Assembly: GCA_963823275.1 (NCBI GenBank)
Contig: CAWGKW010000002.1
Coordinates: 558,001 to 622,000 of the forward strand
Direction of reading: 5' to 3'
Length of the DNA: 64,000 nt
DNA from: RHKX01 sp963823275
Lineage (GTDB): Bacteria > Actinomycetota > Thermoleophilia > Solirubrobacterales > 70-9
Below the pieces are notes generated by a model. It was not told the DNA's origin, did no database searches, and worked only from the letters and a program-made list of their open reading frames with translations. The translations under genes were made by a program, and so were the position numbers. Of the stretch, positions 27,887-39,182 are shown piece after piece; the first letter of the stretch is position 1, and the number at the start of each line of letters is the position of its first letter.

Positions 27887-28932
27887 GGATCTGGGTCGAC
27901 TGCACCGCAGCGGCCCATCCGGTGGTGCTGCGGCCGGTGATCTCGTTGCTCCTGGAGCGCGGCCACGAGGTCTCGATCACGGCGCGCGACTACGGGCAGA
28001 CCGAGGGTCTCCTCGATCGGCTCGGCCTCGACTACGAATCGTTCGGGACCCACGGCGGTGCATCCCCCGCCTCGAAGGCGATCGCCCTCGGCACCCGCAG
28101 CGCCAGGCTGGCTCGCTGGGCACGGCCGAGGCGATTCGAACTTGCGATCGCGCATGGGTCCGTGGACGTCGCGGTGGTCGGCTCGCTCCTGCGAATTCCG
28201 CAGGCGCAGATGCAGGACTACGAGTTCGCCGGCCTCCAGCGCAAGCTCGCCTGGCGGGCGGCCAGCCGGGTGATCGTCCCCGACGCGATCCCGATCGAGC
28301 GTCTCAAGGCCGCCGGCGCCCGGCCCTCGAAGCTGGTCCGCTATCCGGGCCTCAAGGAGGACTACTACCTGTCGGACTTCGAGCCGGACCCGTCGGTGCT
28401 CGCGGAGATCGGCCTCGGCCAACTGGGCATCGTCGCCTGCCGCCGCGACGACTCCAAGGTGCTCGTCGTCGTCCGGCCGCCCCCCGAGACCTCGGCCTAC
28501 CATGCCGACAATCCGCTCTACGAGGGCGTCCTCGACCGTCTCTGCGCCGACCCGCGGGTGATCAGCGTGCTGATCCCCAGGACCGAAGGCCAGCGGAGCG
28601 CCGCGACGGCGCGGGGGGAGGGGTCTCTGATCGTGCCCGATCAGGCGATCGACGCCCAGAGCCTGATCGCCTACTCCGACCTCGTCGTCAGCGCCGGCGG
28701 CACGATGAATCGGGAGGCGGTCGCCCTCGGCGTTCCGGTCAAGACGATCTTCAGCGGCAGGATGGGGGCGGTCGATGAGCGCCTGATCGCCGACGGCCGC
28801 CTCGGCGAGCTGACCGACCCGGAGGACCTCGAACTGCGCAAGCGCGATCGCGACCCCGGGCCGATCGATCGCCGCGATCCGGCGATACTTGTCGACGGAG
28901 CCTTGGGGGCCGCGGGGCAACTGCAGGTCTGA
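27883..28932 (+). CDS. DUF354 family protein (glycosyltransferase-like fold)
   Basis: A 349-residue DUF354 protein. MRIWVDCTAAAHPVVLRPVI, GHEVSITARDYGQTEGLLD, QMQDYEF, and a C-terminal LIAYSDLVVSAGGTMNREAVALGVPV segment resembling nucleotide-sugar binding in GT-B enzymes. TTG start overlapping the glyA stop. The next gene makes lipid-linked GlcNAc-phosphate, so a role in envelope glycan synthesis is plausible, but the reaction is unknown. The last 30 residues are charged and variable. Confidence 0.82.
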   Translation: MRIWVDCTAAAHPVVLRPVISLLLERGHEVSITARDYGQTEGLLDRLGLDYESFGTHGGASPASKAIALGTRSARLARWARPRRFELAIAHGSVDVAVVGSLLRIPQAQMQDYEFAGLQRKLAWRAASRVIVPDAIPIERLKAAGARPSKLVRYPGLKEDYYLSDFEPDPSVLAEIGLGQLGIVACRRDDSKVLVVVRPPPETSAYHADNPLYEGVLDRLCADPRVISVLIPRTEGQRSAATARGEGSLIVPDQAIDAQSLIAYSDLVVSAGGTMNREAVALGVPVKTIFSGRMGAVDERLIADGRLGELTDPEDLELRKRDRDPGPIDRRDPAILVDGALGAAGQLQV

Positions 28933-28942
28933 GGCCTGATCT

Positions 28943-30184
28943 ATGCCGGAGTCGATCGACGCACTGCTCGCCTTCGCGGCCGCCGCCGCGATCGCCTGGC
29001 TGCTGGTACCCGTGGCCGAGGCGTTCGCATGGCGCATCGGAGCCATCGACGAGCCACGCGAGCGCAGCCTCCACGTGGTCCCTACTCCAAGGCTCTCGGG
29101 GATCGCGATCCTGATCGCCGTCTGCGCCTCCGGAGCCATCTTCCTGCCCTGGGACGAGCAGACCCGGGCGATCCTGATCGGCGCCGTGGTGATCGCGTCC
29201 GTCGGGATGGTCGACGACATCTGGGACCTGCCGCCGCTGCTGAAGCTGCTTGGCCAGACCGTCGCGGCGATCATCCCCGTGACCGCCGGCGTCACCGTCG
29301 ACGTCTTCACGCTGCCGTTCGTCGGCGGCGTCGACCCGGCGGGCACCGAGCTCTTCAAGCTGCCGCTGATCGGCAACGTCGACCTGGGCGAGCTGGGCAC
29401 GGTGATCGGCATCGTCGCTATGGCCAACGTCGTCAACCTGATCGACGGCGTCGACGGGCTCGCCTCCGGCGTCTGCCTGATCAGCGCCGCGACGCTCGCG
29501 ATCGTCGCCCTTTCCCTCGAGCGCAACCCGGCCGGGATCCTCGCCGCGATCACGGCCGGTGGAGCGCTCGGCTTCCTCCGCCACGGGTTTCCCCCGGCGT
29601 CGAGCTTCATGGGTGACACGGGCTCGAACCTGCTCGGCTATCTACTCGCGGTCGCCGCCGTCCAGGGTGCCCTGAAGACCAACGCCGTGGTTGCGCTCGC
29701 GTTCCCGCTGCTCGTCCTCGCGGTCCCGATCCTGGACACCGGGTTCGTCGTCGCCAAGCGGCTCAAGTACCGCCGCCCGATCTACGAGGCGGACGCCTGG
29801 CACTTTCATCACCGGATGGCCAACATCGGGTTCTCCCAGAGGCGCACGCTCGCCTACCTCTACGGCTGGACCCTGGTGATGGCCGGGGTCGCACTTTCGC
29901 TGCGGTTCATCCCCTACAGCGACGACCGCGGCAACTTCGACCCTCTGTGGACGATCGTGATGATCGCGATCCTTCTGCTCGCCGCCGCCGCGAGCTTCTA
30001 CGTGATCTACGTGCTCGAGATCCTCAAGCTTCGGCGGTTCCGCTTCCGCCAGGTCGCCGCGGCCGGTTCACGCCCCGCCGAGGAGGTCGTGGATCGTGAG
30101 GTTGAACACGAACTCGAGACCGGCCAGTTCCGCACGCAGAATCCAGAAACGGGCGAGTTCGATGAGGTCGAAAGTAGGTCCTGA
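28943..30184 (+). CDS. Undecaprenyl-phosphate GlcNAc-1-phosphate transferase (WecA/TagO type)
   Basis: A 413-residue polytopic membrane enzyme of the MraY/WecA family that starts lipid-linked glycan synthesis by moving GlcNAc-1-P from UDP-GlcNAc to undecaprenyl phosphate. Catalytic motifs: GMVDDIWDLPPLLKLLGQ (Asp-Asp), NVVNLIDGVDGLASGV, FMGDTGSNLLGYLLA, and HHRMANIGFSQRRT, the histidine-rich loop typical of WecA/TagO rather than MraY. The C-terminal cytosolic tail is acidic and about 60 residues long. It lies immediately upstream of the ATP synthase block, a common actinobacterial arrangement. Confidence 0.92.
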   Translation: MPESIDALLAFAAAAAIAWLLVPVAEAFAWRIGAIDEPRERSLHVVPTPRLSGIAILIAVCASGAIFLPWDEQTRAILIGAVVIASVGMVDDIWDLPPLLKLLGQTVAAIIPVTAGVTVDVFTLPFVGGVDPAGTELFKLPLIGNVDLGELGTVIGIVAMANVVNLIDGVDGLASGVCLISAATLAIVALSLERNPAGILAAITAGGALGFLRHGFPPASSFMGDTGSNLLGYLLAVAAVQGALKTNAVVALAFPLLVLAVPILDTGFVVAKRLKYRRPIYEADAWHFHHRMANIGFSQRRTLAYLYGWTLVMAGVALSLRFIPYSDDRGNFDPLWTIVMIAILLLAAAASFYVIYVLEILKLRRFRFRQVAAAGSRPAEEVVDREVEHELETGQFRTQNPETGEFDEVESRS

Positions 30185-30528
30185 ACGAGTCGGACGCGGG
30201 GGATGCTTGGCGACGGCCCCTATCGGGTATATTCGCGAACCCCGCACCCGAGCAGCCGGCCTGGGAAGAATGTTTCACCGTCGGCAGTCCAAGGCTCGGA
30301 GCGCCCCAACGTGGAAAGCCCCTACTTCGACAATCCCGGAGACCGTGACCCGTCGCAGCAGCACCGTCGTGCCGCGCGATCCGCGGGTGACGTGACCCGC
30401 GTCGAGCGGCCGCGCAAGCGCGACGACCGCTGCCCGTCCCAGCTTCACGCCGCGCCCGGCGCGACGGGGGGGTGGAGCCGGGCTCGCCTCCGGCCGCTGA
30501 CGTGCCGGTAGCGGCGAGACCCCTCAAT
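30185..30528 (+). other. 344-base gap before atpI, possible 5' part of the AtpI gene
   Basis: No confident gene. From a GTG at 30311 a frame reads VESPYFDNPGDRDPSQQHRR and AARSAGDVTRVERPRKRDDR with GC-rich third positions. About 100 bases later the atpI frame opens upstream of its ATG (LPVPASRRARRDGG, then VEPGSPPAADVPVAARPLN). A single lost base near 30420-30430 would fuse them, giving AtpI a charged proline-rich N-terminal tail. Otherwise the region holds the promoter of the atp operon; nothing else was recognised. Confidence 0.4.
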
Positions 30529-30909
30529 ATGGAAGTCCTGCGCAACCTCGATCTGCTGGTGCTCGCCCTCGCGCTCCCGGTCTTCGTGCTCGTCGACGCG
30601 CCGCTGGTCGCATGGCTCGTCACCGGCGGCGCCTGGATCGTCGGCCGGATCGGCATGGAGGTGGCCGCCCGCAAGCGCCGGACCGCTCTGGCGGACTCCA
30701 ATCGCAATGCGGCGCTCGGCGTCACGGCGATGGCGACGATGGGCCGCGTCTGGCTGCTGGCCGCCGCGATCCTGCTCGTCGGGCTGCTCTACGAGCGTGA
30801 GGCCGGCCTCGCCGCGGCCGTGCTCGCACTGGTCTTGGTCACCGCGCATCTCTCCGCCACCTTCCTGACCCACCTGCTCGATCCCGAGGCCGACGGGACG
30901 TTGCGATGA
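30529..30909 (+). CDS. atpI: ATP synthase subunit I-like membrane protein
   Basis: About 126 residues with four hydrophobic segments (LLVLALALPVFVLVDAPLVAW, VTGGAWIVGRIGMEV, VWLLAAAILLVGLLY, LAAAVLALVLVTAHLSA). Position directly before atpB and overlap of its stop with the atpB ATG (ATGA) identify it as the atpI-type gene, whose product helps c-ring assembly. Sequence similarity between AtpI proteins is low, so the call rests on position. A GTG at 30472 could add 19 residues. Confidence 0.75.
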   Translation: MEVLRNLDLLVLALALPVFVLVDAPLVAWLVTGGAWIVGRIGMEVAARKRRTALADSNRNAALGVTAMATMGRVWLLAAAILLVGLLYEREAGLAAAVLALVLVTAHLSATFLTHLLDPEADGTLR

Positions 30910-31823
30910 GCTCGCTGAAGGCTTGGCAGAAGGTCGCCGTGGTGCTCGGCGGTTACGCGCTGCTGCTGATCATCCTCGGGGTCGTCTTCGGCAGCGACGG
31001 CAAGAACGAGGACTTCCAGCCTCAGAACGAGTTCAAGCTCGACAGCTGGGTCAGCATCCAGATCGCCGGGATCGACATGTCGATCAACAAGGCGGTGCTC
31101 TACATCGTCCTTGCCTCGGTCATCACCTGCGTCGCGATGATTTGGATCGCCAACCGGATGCAGGCTCGGCCGAACAAGACCCAGGTCGCCGTTGAGGGCA
31201 TCTACGACCTGATCCGCCGCCAGATCGTCAACGACAACCTCGACGACGGAATGGCCGCCAAGTACTTCCCGTTCCTGGCGACGCTCTTCTTCTTCATTCT
31301 CTTCTCGAACCTGATCGGGCTGATCCCGTTGCCGACCAATACCGAGCATCCGATCGACGTCTTCGGGGTCGAGGTTCCGAGCTTCGCGCTCTACGCCGCG
31401 ACGGCGAACATCTCGATCCCCCTCGTCCTCACCCTGGTGGTGTGGATCGGCTACAACGCCGAGGGCGTGAGGGCGCACGGGTTCTTCGGCTACCTGGGAA
31501 CGCTGCTGCCGGCCGGGATCGAGGACATGCCCTGGCTCTTCAAGGCCTTCGTCTTCGGCATCGAGGTGATCTCGAACTTCGTCCGGCTCGTCTCGCTGTC
31601 GGTACGTCTGTTCGCCAACATCCTCGCCGGCCATCTTCTGCTTCTCTTCATGGGCGGCGGCCTGGCCGTGCTGCTCGGGATCTCGGCGCTCGGTGTGCTC
31701 ACCTTCCCGATGGCGTTCGCCTTCTACATCTTCGAGATCGTCATCGTCGCCGGTCTTCAGGCATTCATCTTCGCGATTCTCACAGCAATCTACCTCGGGG
31801 GCGCGACCTCCGAGGGTCACTAG
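30906..31823 (+). CDS. atpB: ATP synthase Fo subunit a
   Basis: A 305-residue membrane subunit that forms the proton half-channels. The essential arginine helix is FVRLVSLSVRLFANILAGHLLLL, and the C-terminal helix is FYIFEIVIVAGLQAFIFAILTAIYL. The N-terminal region has a periplasmic segment, then FPFLATLFFFILFSNLIGLIP. A normal actinobacterial length; overlaps atpI. Confidence 0.96.
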   Translation: MSSLKAWQKVAVVLGGYALLLIILGVVFGSDGKNEDFQPQNEFKLDSWVSIQIAGIDMSINKAVLYIVLASVITCVAMIWIANRMQARPNKTQVAVEGIYDLIRRQIVNDNLDDGMAAKYFPFLATLFFFILFSNLIGLIPLPTNTEHPIDVFGVEVPSFALYAATANISIPLVLTLVVWIGYNAEGVRAHGFFGYLGTLLPAGIEDMPWLFKAFVFGIEVISNFVRLVSLSVRLFANILAGHLLLLFMGGGLAVLLGISALGVLTFPMAFAFYIFEIVIVAGLQAFIFAILTAIYLGGATSEGH

Positions 31824-31840
31824 GAAAAGGAGTCAATTCA

Positions 31841-32113
31841 ATGGATCTAGTGCTTCTGGCACAGGCCGCCGACCCGGTCGCTACTGGTATCACCGACGCG
31901 GGCAAGGCCATCGCCCTGGGCGTCGGCGCCGGTCTCGGTTCGATCGGGGCCGGCATCGGCATCGGGGTCATCTTCGGCTCGGAGATTCAGGCGGTCGCCC
32001 GTCAGCCCGAGATGAAGGACGAGCTGCAGAGCATCCGCTGGCTCGGTTTCGCCCTCACCGAGGCCGTCGCCTTCTACACGTTCATCTTCGGTCTGATCGC
32101 GTTCTTCCTCTAG
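31841..32113 (+). CDS. atpE: ATP synthase Fo subunit c
   Basis: A 90-residue hairpin protolipid of the rotor ring. Helix 1 is the glycine-rich GVGAGLGSIGAGIGIGVIFG, the polar loop is ARQPEMKDEL, and helix 2 carries the proton-binding glutamate in ALTEAVAFYTFIFGLIAFFL. The motif around the glutamate lacks the Gln/Ser-Thr set of sodium-coupled rings, so proton coupling is expected. AAGGAG precedes the ATG by about nine bases, a strong site fitting the high copy number of subunit c. Confidence 0.97.
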   Translation: MDLVLLAQAADPVATGITDAGKAIALGVGAGLGSIGAGIGIGVIFGSEIQAVARQPEMKDELQSIRWLGFALTEAVAFYTFIFGLIAFFL

Positions 32114-32117
32114 GCCG

Positions 32118-32711
32118 ATGGAGTTCGCCGGCGACATAACCGCCCTGATCACGGCAGCCACCGAAAGCGGTGCGGAGGAGGGAGGCAGCTTCCTCGTCCA
32201 GCCCGGCATCGGGTTGATGATCTGGACGCTGCTGGCTTTCGTGATCACGATGTTCGTGCTCTCGAAGTTTGCGTTCCCGAAGATCTCGGAGGCGCTCGAG
32301 GAGCGCGCCAAGAAGGTGAACGACAACATCGACGAGTCCGAGCGCGTGCGCAAGGAGGCCGAGGAGCTGCTGTCGGAGTACCGCGAGCGGCTCAAGGAGG
32401 CCCGTGAGCAGGCCGACGACATCGTCGCTCGCGCCCGGAAATCCAGCGAGGCTGCGAAGACGGAGGCGGCCGCCGAGGGTCGAGCCAGGCGCGACGAACT
32501 CGTCGCCGCGGCTCGCAAGGACATCGAGGGGGAGACCAGGCGCTCGCTCGAGATGATCCGCAAGGAGGTCGCTGACCTCACCGTCCTGGCGACCGAGAAG
32601 GTGGCGCGCAAGTCGCTCACCCCCGAGGACCAGAAGCGGCTGGTCGAGGAAGCTCTCGGCGAGGTCGACTTCAGCGCCCTCGCCGGCAGCGAAGCGGGGT
32701 CGCAGAACTAG
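32118..32711 (+). CDS. atpF: ATP synthase Fo subunit b
   Basis: A 197-residue stator subunit. One N-terminal membrane helix (GLMIWTLLAFVITMFVLSKFAF) is followed by a long charged coiled coil (EALEERAKKVNDNIDESERV through ARKSSEAAKTEAAAEGRARR) that reaches to F1. Five bases after atpE and two before atpH. An extended acidic N-terminus (ITAATESGAEEGGSF) precedes the helix, as in other actinobacteria. Confidence 0.95.
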   Translation: MEFAGDITALITAATESGAEEGGSFLVQPGIGLMIWTLLAFVITMFVLSKFAFPKISEALEERAKKVNDNIDESERVRKEAEELLSEYRERLKEAREQADDIVARARKSSEAAKTEAAAEGRARRDELVAAARKDIEGETRRSLEMIRKEVADLTVLATEKVARKSLTPEDQKRLVEEALGEVDFSALAGSEAGSQN

Positions 32712-32713
32712 CC

Positions 32714-33244
32714 ATGGAAGAGGTTGCTCGTGTCTACAGCGAGGCGTTGTTCGACGTCGCCAGGGAGCATGACTCGCTGGATGAGATCCGCGATCAGCTC
32801 GGCGAGATCAGCGACGCGGTCGCCGCCGATCGCGACCTGCAGATCTTCTTCTTCAGCCCGTACTTCTCATCGGTGGAGAAGCGGGAAGGCATCCGCAAGG
32901 CGATCACCGACGGCAACCCGGAGCTGGTCAACTTCCTCGAGCTGCTTGCGGAGAAGCACCGGATGCCGGCGCTTTTCCGCATTCGCAAACGCTTCGACGA
33001 GCTCTGGGGCATCCACAACCAGCGACTTGAGGTGACGCTGACGAGCGCGATCGAGCTCGACCCCTCGGTGATCGAGTCGGTGGGAGCCGAGATCGAGCGG
33101 AAGACCGGAAAGACCGTCGAGTTGACCAGCCGGGTCGACGATTCGATCGTCGGCGGCCTGATTCTGCAGGTCGGCAACCGGGTACTCGATGCGAGCATCC
33201 GCAACCGCCTCGACAGGCTGCGCAGAGAGGTCGCCGCAGCCTGA
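32714..33244 (+). CDS. atpH: ATP synthase F1 subunit delta
   Basis: A 176-residue delta/OSCP subunit. VARVYSEALFDVAREHDSLDE is the N-terminal helical domain, and the C-terminal signature is VDDSIVGGLILQVGNRVLDASIRNRLDRLR. It links the b-subunit stator to the top of the alpha3-beta3 head. It is an ordinary separate delta, not the b-delta fusion of mycobacteria. Confidence 0.95.
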   Translation: MEEVARVYSEALFDVAREHDSLDEIRDQLGEISDAVAADRDLQIFFFSPYFSSVEKREGIRKAITDGNPELVNFLELLAEKHRMPALFRIRKRFDELWGIHNQRLEVTLTSAIELDPSVIESVGAEIERKTGKTVELTSRVDDSIVGGLILQVGNRVLDASIRNRLDRLRREVAAA

Positions 33245-33332
33245 GCCGCGGCGAGGACCCGAAGACCTTCGAGACTTCATTGATTCACGACTTCAGACCA
33301 CCAACTTCGAACAACAAGGAGCGATAGAGCAG

Positions 33333-35000
<1,668 letters not shown>

Positions 35001-35006
35001 GCAACC

Positions 35007-35933
35007 ATGGCTACCCAGAAGGACGTCAAGAACCGGATCAACTCCGTCAAGAACATCCGCAAGATCACGCGGGCGATGGAGATGGTGGCCGCTGCGCGCC
35101 TGCGGAGGGCCGAGCAGCGGATCGCCGAGATGCGTCCCTACGCGCAGTCGCTTCGCCGGATGACCCAGCAGGTCGCCGAGGCCTCCGGCCAGGACGGCCA
35201 CCGAGTCAGGCTCCTGCAGCAGCGCGAGGACGTCAAGCGGGTCGGGATCGTCCTGGTCACCGGTGATCGCGGCCTAGCCGGATCGTTCAACACGCAGATC
35301 ATCCGGGCCGGCGGCTTGCTCCAGCGCCAGCTCGAGGCCGAGGGCGAAGAGGTCGATTACTTCGTGATCGGACGGCGTGGCAACTCGGCGTTGAACTTCC
35401 GCGGTGAGAGCGTCGTCGACTCCTTCACCGGGTTCACCGACCAGCCGGTCTTCGGCAACGCCCGCGAGATCGGCGATCGGCTCGCCGCCGCCTACGTCGA
35501 TGAGCAGGTCGACCGGGTGGAGTTGATCTACAACCGCTACGTATCGCCGCTGACGCAGTACGTTCGGCGCCACACGTTGCTCCCGCTCCAGCAGGCCGAG
35601 GTCTTCGGCGAGGGGATCCCCGAGCCCGAGAAGCCAGCCGACCCGGAGCTCGCCGCCGCGCATCAGCGCTCCGAGTGGATCTATGAGCCCGATCCCGAGG
35701 AGGCTCTGAAGCTGCTCTTCGAGGAGTACGTGAACCTCTCGATCTTCCGGGCGCTGCTCGAGTCGGCCGCATCCGAGCACGGTGCCCGGATGACCGCGAT
35801 GCGCAGTGCCGCCGAGAACGCCGGCGACATGATCGACAGCCTGACTCTGGAGATGAACCGGGTTCGGCAGGCGGAGATCACGCAGGAGATTCTCGAGGTC
35901 GTCGGCGGCGCCGAGGCGCTTGGCGGCGCGTAG
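35007..35933 (+). CDS. atpG: ATP synthase F1 subunit gamma
   Basis: A 308-residue rotor shaft. N-terminal MATQKDVKNRINSVKNIRKI TRAMEMVAAARLRRAEQR and C-terminal ALLESAASEHGARMTAMRSA, AENAGDMIDSLTLEMNRVRQ and AEITQEILEVVGGAEAL form the antiparallel coiled coil inside the head. The central Rossmann-like domain holds VGIVLVTGDRGLAGSFNTQI. Confidence 0.96.
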   Translation: MATQKDVKNRINSVKNIRKITRAMEMVAAARLRRAEQRIAEMRPYAQSLRRMTQQVAEASGQDGHRVRLLQQREDVKRVGIVLVTGDRGLAGSFNTQIIRAGGLLQRQLEAEGEEVDYFVIGRRGNSALNFRGESVVDSFTGFTDQPVFGNAREIGDRLAAAYVDEQVDRVELIYNRYVSPLTQYVRRHTLLPLQQAEVFGEGIPEPEKPADPELAAAHQRSEWIYEPDPEEALKLLFEEYVNLSIFRALLESAASEHGARMTAMRSAAENAGDMIDSLTLEMNRVRQAEITQEILEVVGGAEALGGA

Positions 35934-35999
35934 ACGCGTTTGGCTGTGCGGAGGTGAGCTGGGCAATGAACTTGAACATGACTGAGCTAGGAGAAACAG

Positions 36000-37499
<1,500 letters not shown>

Positions 37500-37502
37500 T
37501 CC

Positions 37503-37937
37503 ATGGCTGACGACTCGACAAGGTTCAAGGCCCTGGTCCTGACCCCGCACGGGAAGGTCTACGAGGGTGAGATGTTCCAGATCTCCGCCCGAACGGTCGT
37601 CGGTGAGGTCGGGATCCGGGCGCGGCACGCGCCGATGCTCGCGCGCCTTGTCCCTCACGAGCTGCGCCTGTTCGAGTCCGAGTCCGACTTCGGGGCGACC
37701 GAAGGCGCCAAGCGTTACGCGGCGGCCGAGGGTTGGCTCGAGGTGTTCGGAAACAAGGTGACCGTGCTCGTCACCGAAGCCATCGACCCCGACTCGCTCG
37801 ATCCGGCCGATCTCAAGGCCAAGGCCGAGGATGCCGAAGTGAGACTCGGCGAGGCCGAGGAGGGCTCCGCCGCCCATCAGACAGCCGAACAGGACAAGGT
37901 GAGGGCCGAAGCATTCTTGGAGATCGCGGGCGGGTAG
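37503..37937 (+). CDS. atpC: ATP synthase F1 subunit epsilon
   Basis: A 144-residue epsilon subunit. The N-terminal beta sandwich is FKALVLTPHGKVYEGEMFQI, SARTVVGEVGIRARHAPMLA and AAEGWLEVFGNKVTVLVTEA; a C-terminal helical hairpin (LKAKAEDAEVRLGEAEEGSA) can lock the rotor. Last atp gene of the operon; its stop is directly at the beginning of the following lipoprotein frame. Confidence 0.94.
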   Translation: MADDSTRFKALVLTPHGKVYEGEMFQISARTVVGEVGIRARHAPMLARLVPHELRLFESESDFGATEGAKRYAAAEGWLEVFGNKVTVLVTEAIDPDSLDPADLKAKAEDAEVRLGEAEEGSAAHQTAEQDKVRAEAFLEIAGG

Positions 37938-39163
37938 TTCGTATCGGGGCCCTCGCGCTCGCGTTCATCGGCGCGATGATGGGGTGCGGGGACGATCAGA
38001 GCGGCGACGGCAAGGTGTCGATCAGCGCCGATACCGGCCCCAAGGGTGACCCGCGCCTGGTCAAGGGTGATCCATCCGCGGGCGCGGCCGACCAGCGCAT
38101 ACCGGTGACCCGTTCGGGCGCGCCGACCGCGATCTACCGGGCTCCGGTTCGGGAGGCCTCCGACGGAATGCGAGTGCGCGCGATCGCCACCGTGACCCTG
38201 ACCAAGTGCGCGATCACCGACTACATCCCCAACAACCGCGCTCACACCGCCTGCCAGGGAACTCGCCGCTACACCTACGACCCGGTCAAGATCGAGACCG
38301 TCTTCAGGCTCGTCGGTGGCGACGATGCGCCGGATCTCAGCGGCCCGAGCCAGACGCTCGGCGAGGCGCAGACGACCACCTGCACTACCGCCGTTCACCA
38401 TTGCTCGATCTCCCAGGACTTCGAGGAGACCCTCGACGACGCCGAGATCGACGTGGCTCGATCGAAGGGTGGCCCGTTCAAGTGGATCGTGCTCGAAGCG
38501 ACCGCAACCTCGCCGAAGGCGAGGGGGTGCAGCCGGCCGGATCCGGCGCAGTGCAACGTGATGGCGGTCGAGACACAGAAGGGCACGGCGATGTTCTGGG
38601 TCCAGGCCGACGGCGACATCCCCGAGCCGGATTCCCTACCCAAGGACACGACGGCGGACCCCGACACCGTCAAGGTCCTCGCCAACCACTCCAACAAGAA
38701 CAAGGTCCGCAGCGTCGTATACAGCGTCGATCTCGGTTCCGGCGGCGACCTCAGCGAGCTGGTCGGCCAGCAGATGGAAATCGAATCGAAGGTGAAGATC
38801 GGCGAGAAGCTGCCCCAGCCGCCCGACGTCTCCGGCTACATCGTCTTCAGCGACAGTCCGACCGGGATCAAGGGCCGGTATCTGATCAGCAACACCTACG
38901 ACCCCGGCAAGACCGGGAACAACGGTGGCAACTGCGACACGACCTGTGAGACCTCGACGCCGGCTGTGGTGGCCTCGATCCTGCCGTGCGACGTCGCCGA
39001 TGGGCGCCGCTACGTCAACCTCGTGCTGGCCGGCTCACGGGTGGCCGCGAAGCCGGGGGAGACCGTCGACGTGCTCGACGGTGGATACCTGCAGGTCACG
39101 CGGTCCTACCCGGCAGATGCCAACGAGGACCCAAAGCGCGACCCCGCCTCCTGTCGGGCGTGA
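37937..39163 (+). CDS. Secreted (lipo)protein of unknown function, start unclear
   Basis: About 408 residues. The hydrophobic start (RIGALALAFIGAMMGCGDD) looks like a lipoprotein signal with the cysteine in MMGC. The mature part is beta-rich with several cysteines (LTKCAITDYIPNNRAHTACQ, TTCTTAVHHCSISQDFEETL, SRPDPAQCNVMAVETQ, NGGNCDTTCETSTP). No conventional start fits: in-frame ATGs at 37976/37979 would remove the signal, and upstream only ATT (37913) or GTA/GTT codons exist. Either a rare start or a base error lies near the atpC stop. No known family; four or more disulphides are plausible. Confidence 0.65.
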   Translation, partial: VRIGALALAFIGAMMGCGDDQSGDGKVSISADTGPKGDPRLVKGDPSAGAADQRIPVTRSGAPTAIYRAPVREASDGMRVRAIATVTLTKCAITDYIPNNRAHTACQGTRRYTYDPVKIETVFRLVGGDDAPDLSGPSQTLGEAQTTTCTTAVHHCSISQDFEETLDDAEIDVARSKGGPFKWIVLEATATSPKARGCSRPDPAQCNVMAVETQKGTAMFWVQADGDIPEPDSLPKDTTADPDTVKVLANHSNKNKVRSVVYSVDLGSGGDLSELVGQQMEIESKVKIGEKLPQPPDVSGYIVFSDSPTGIKGRYLISNTYDPGKTGNNGGNCDTTCETSTPAVVASILPCDVADGRRYVNLVLAGSRVAAKPGETVDVLDGGYLQVTRSYPADANEDPKRDPASCRA

Positions 39164-39182
39164 GCCCCTCTACCCTTTCGGC

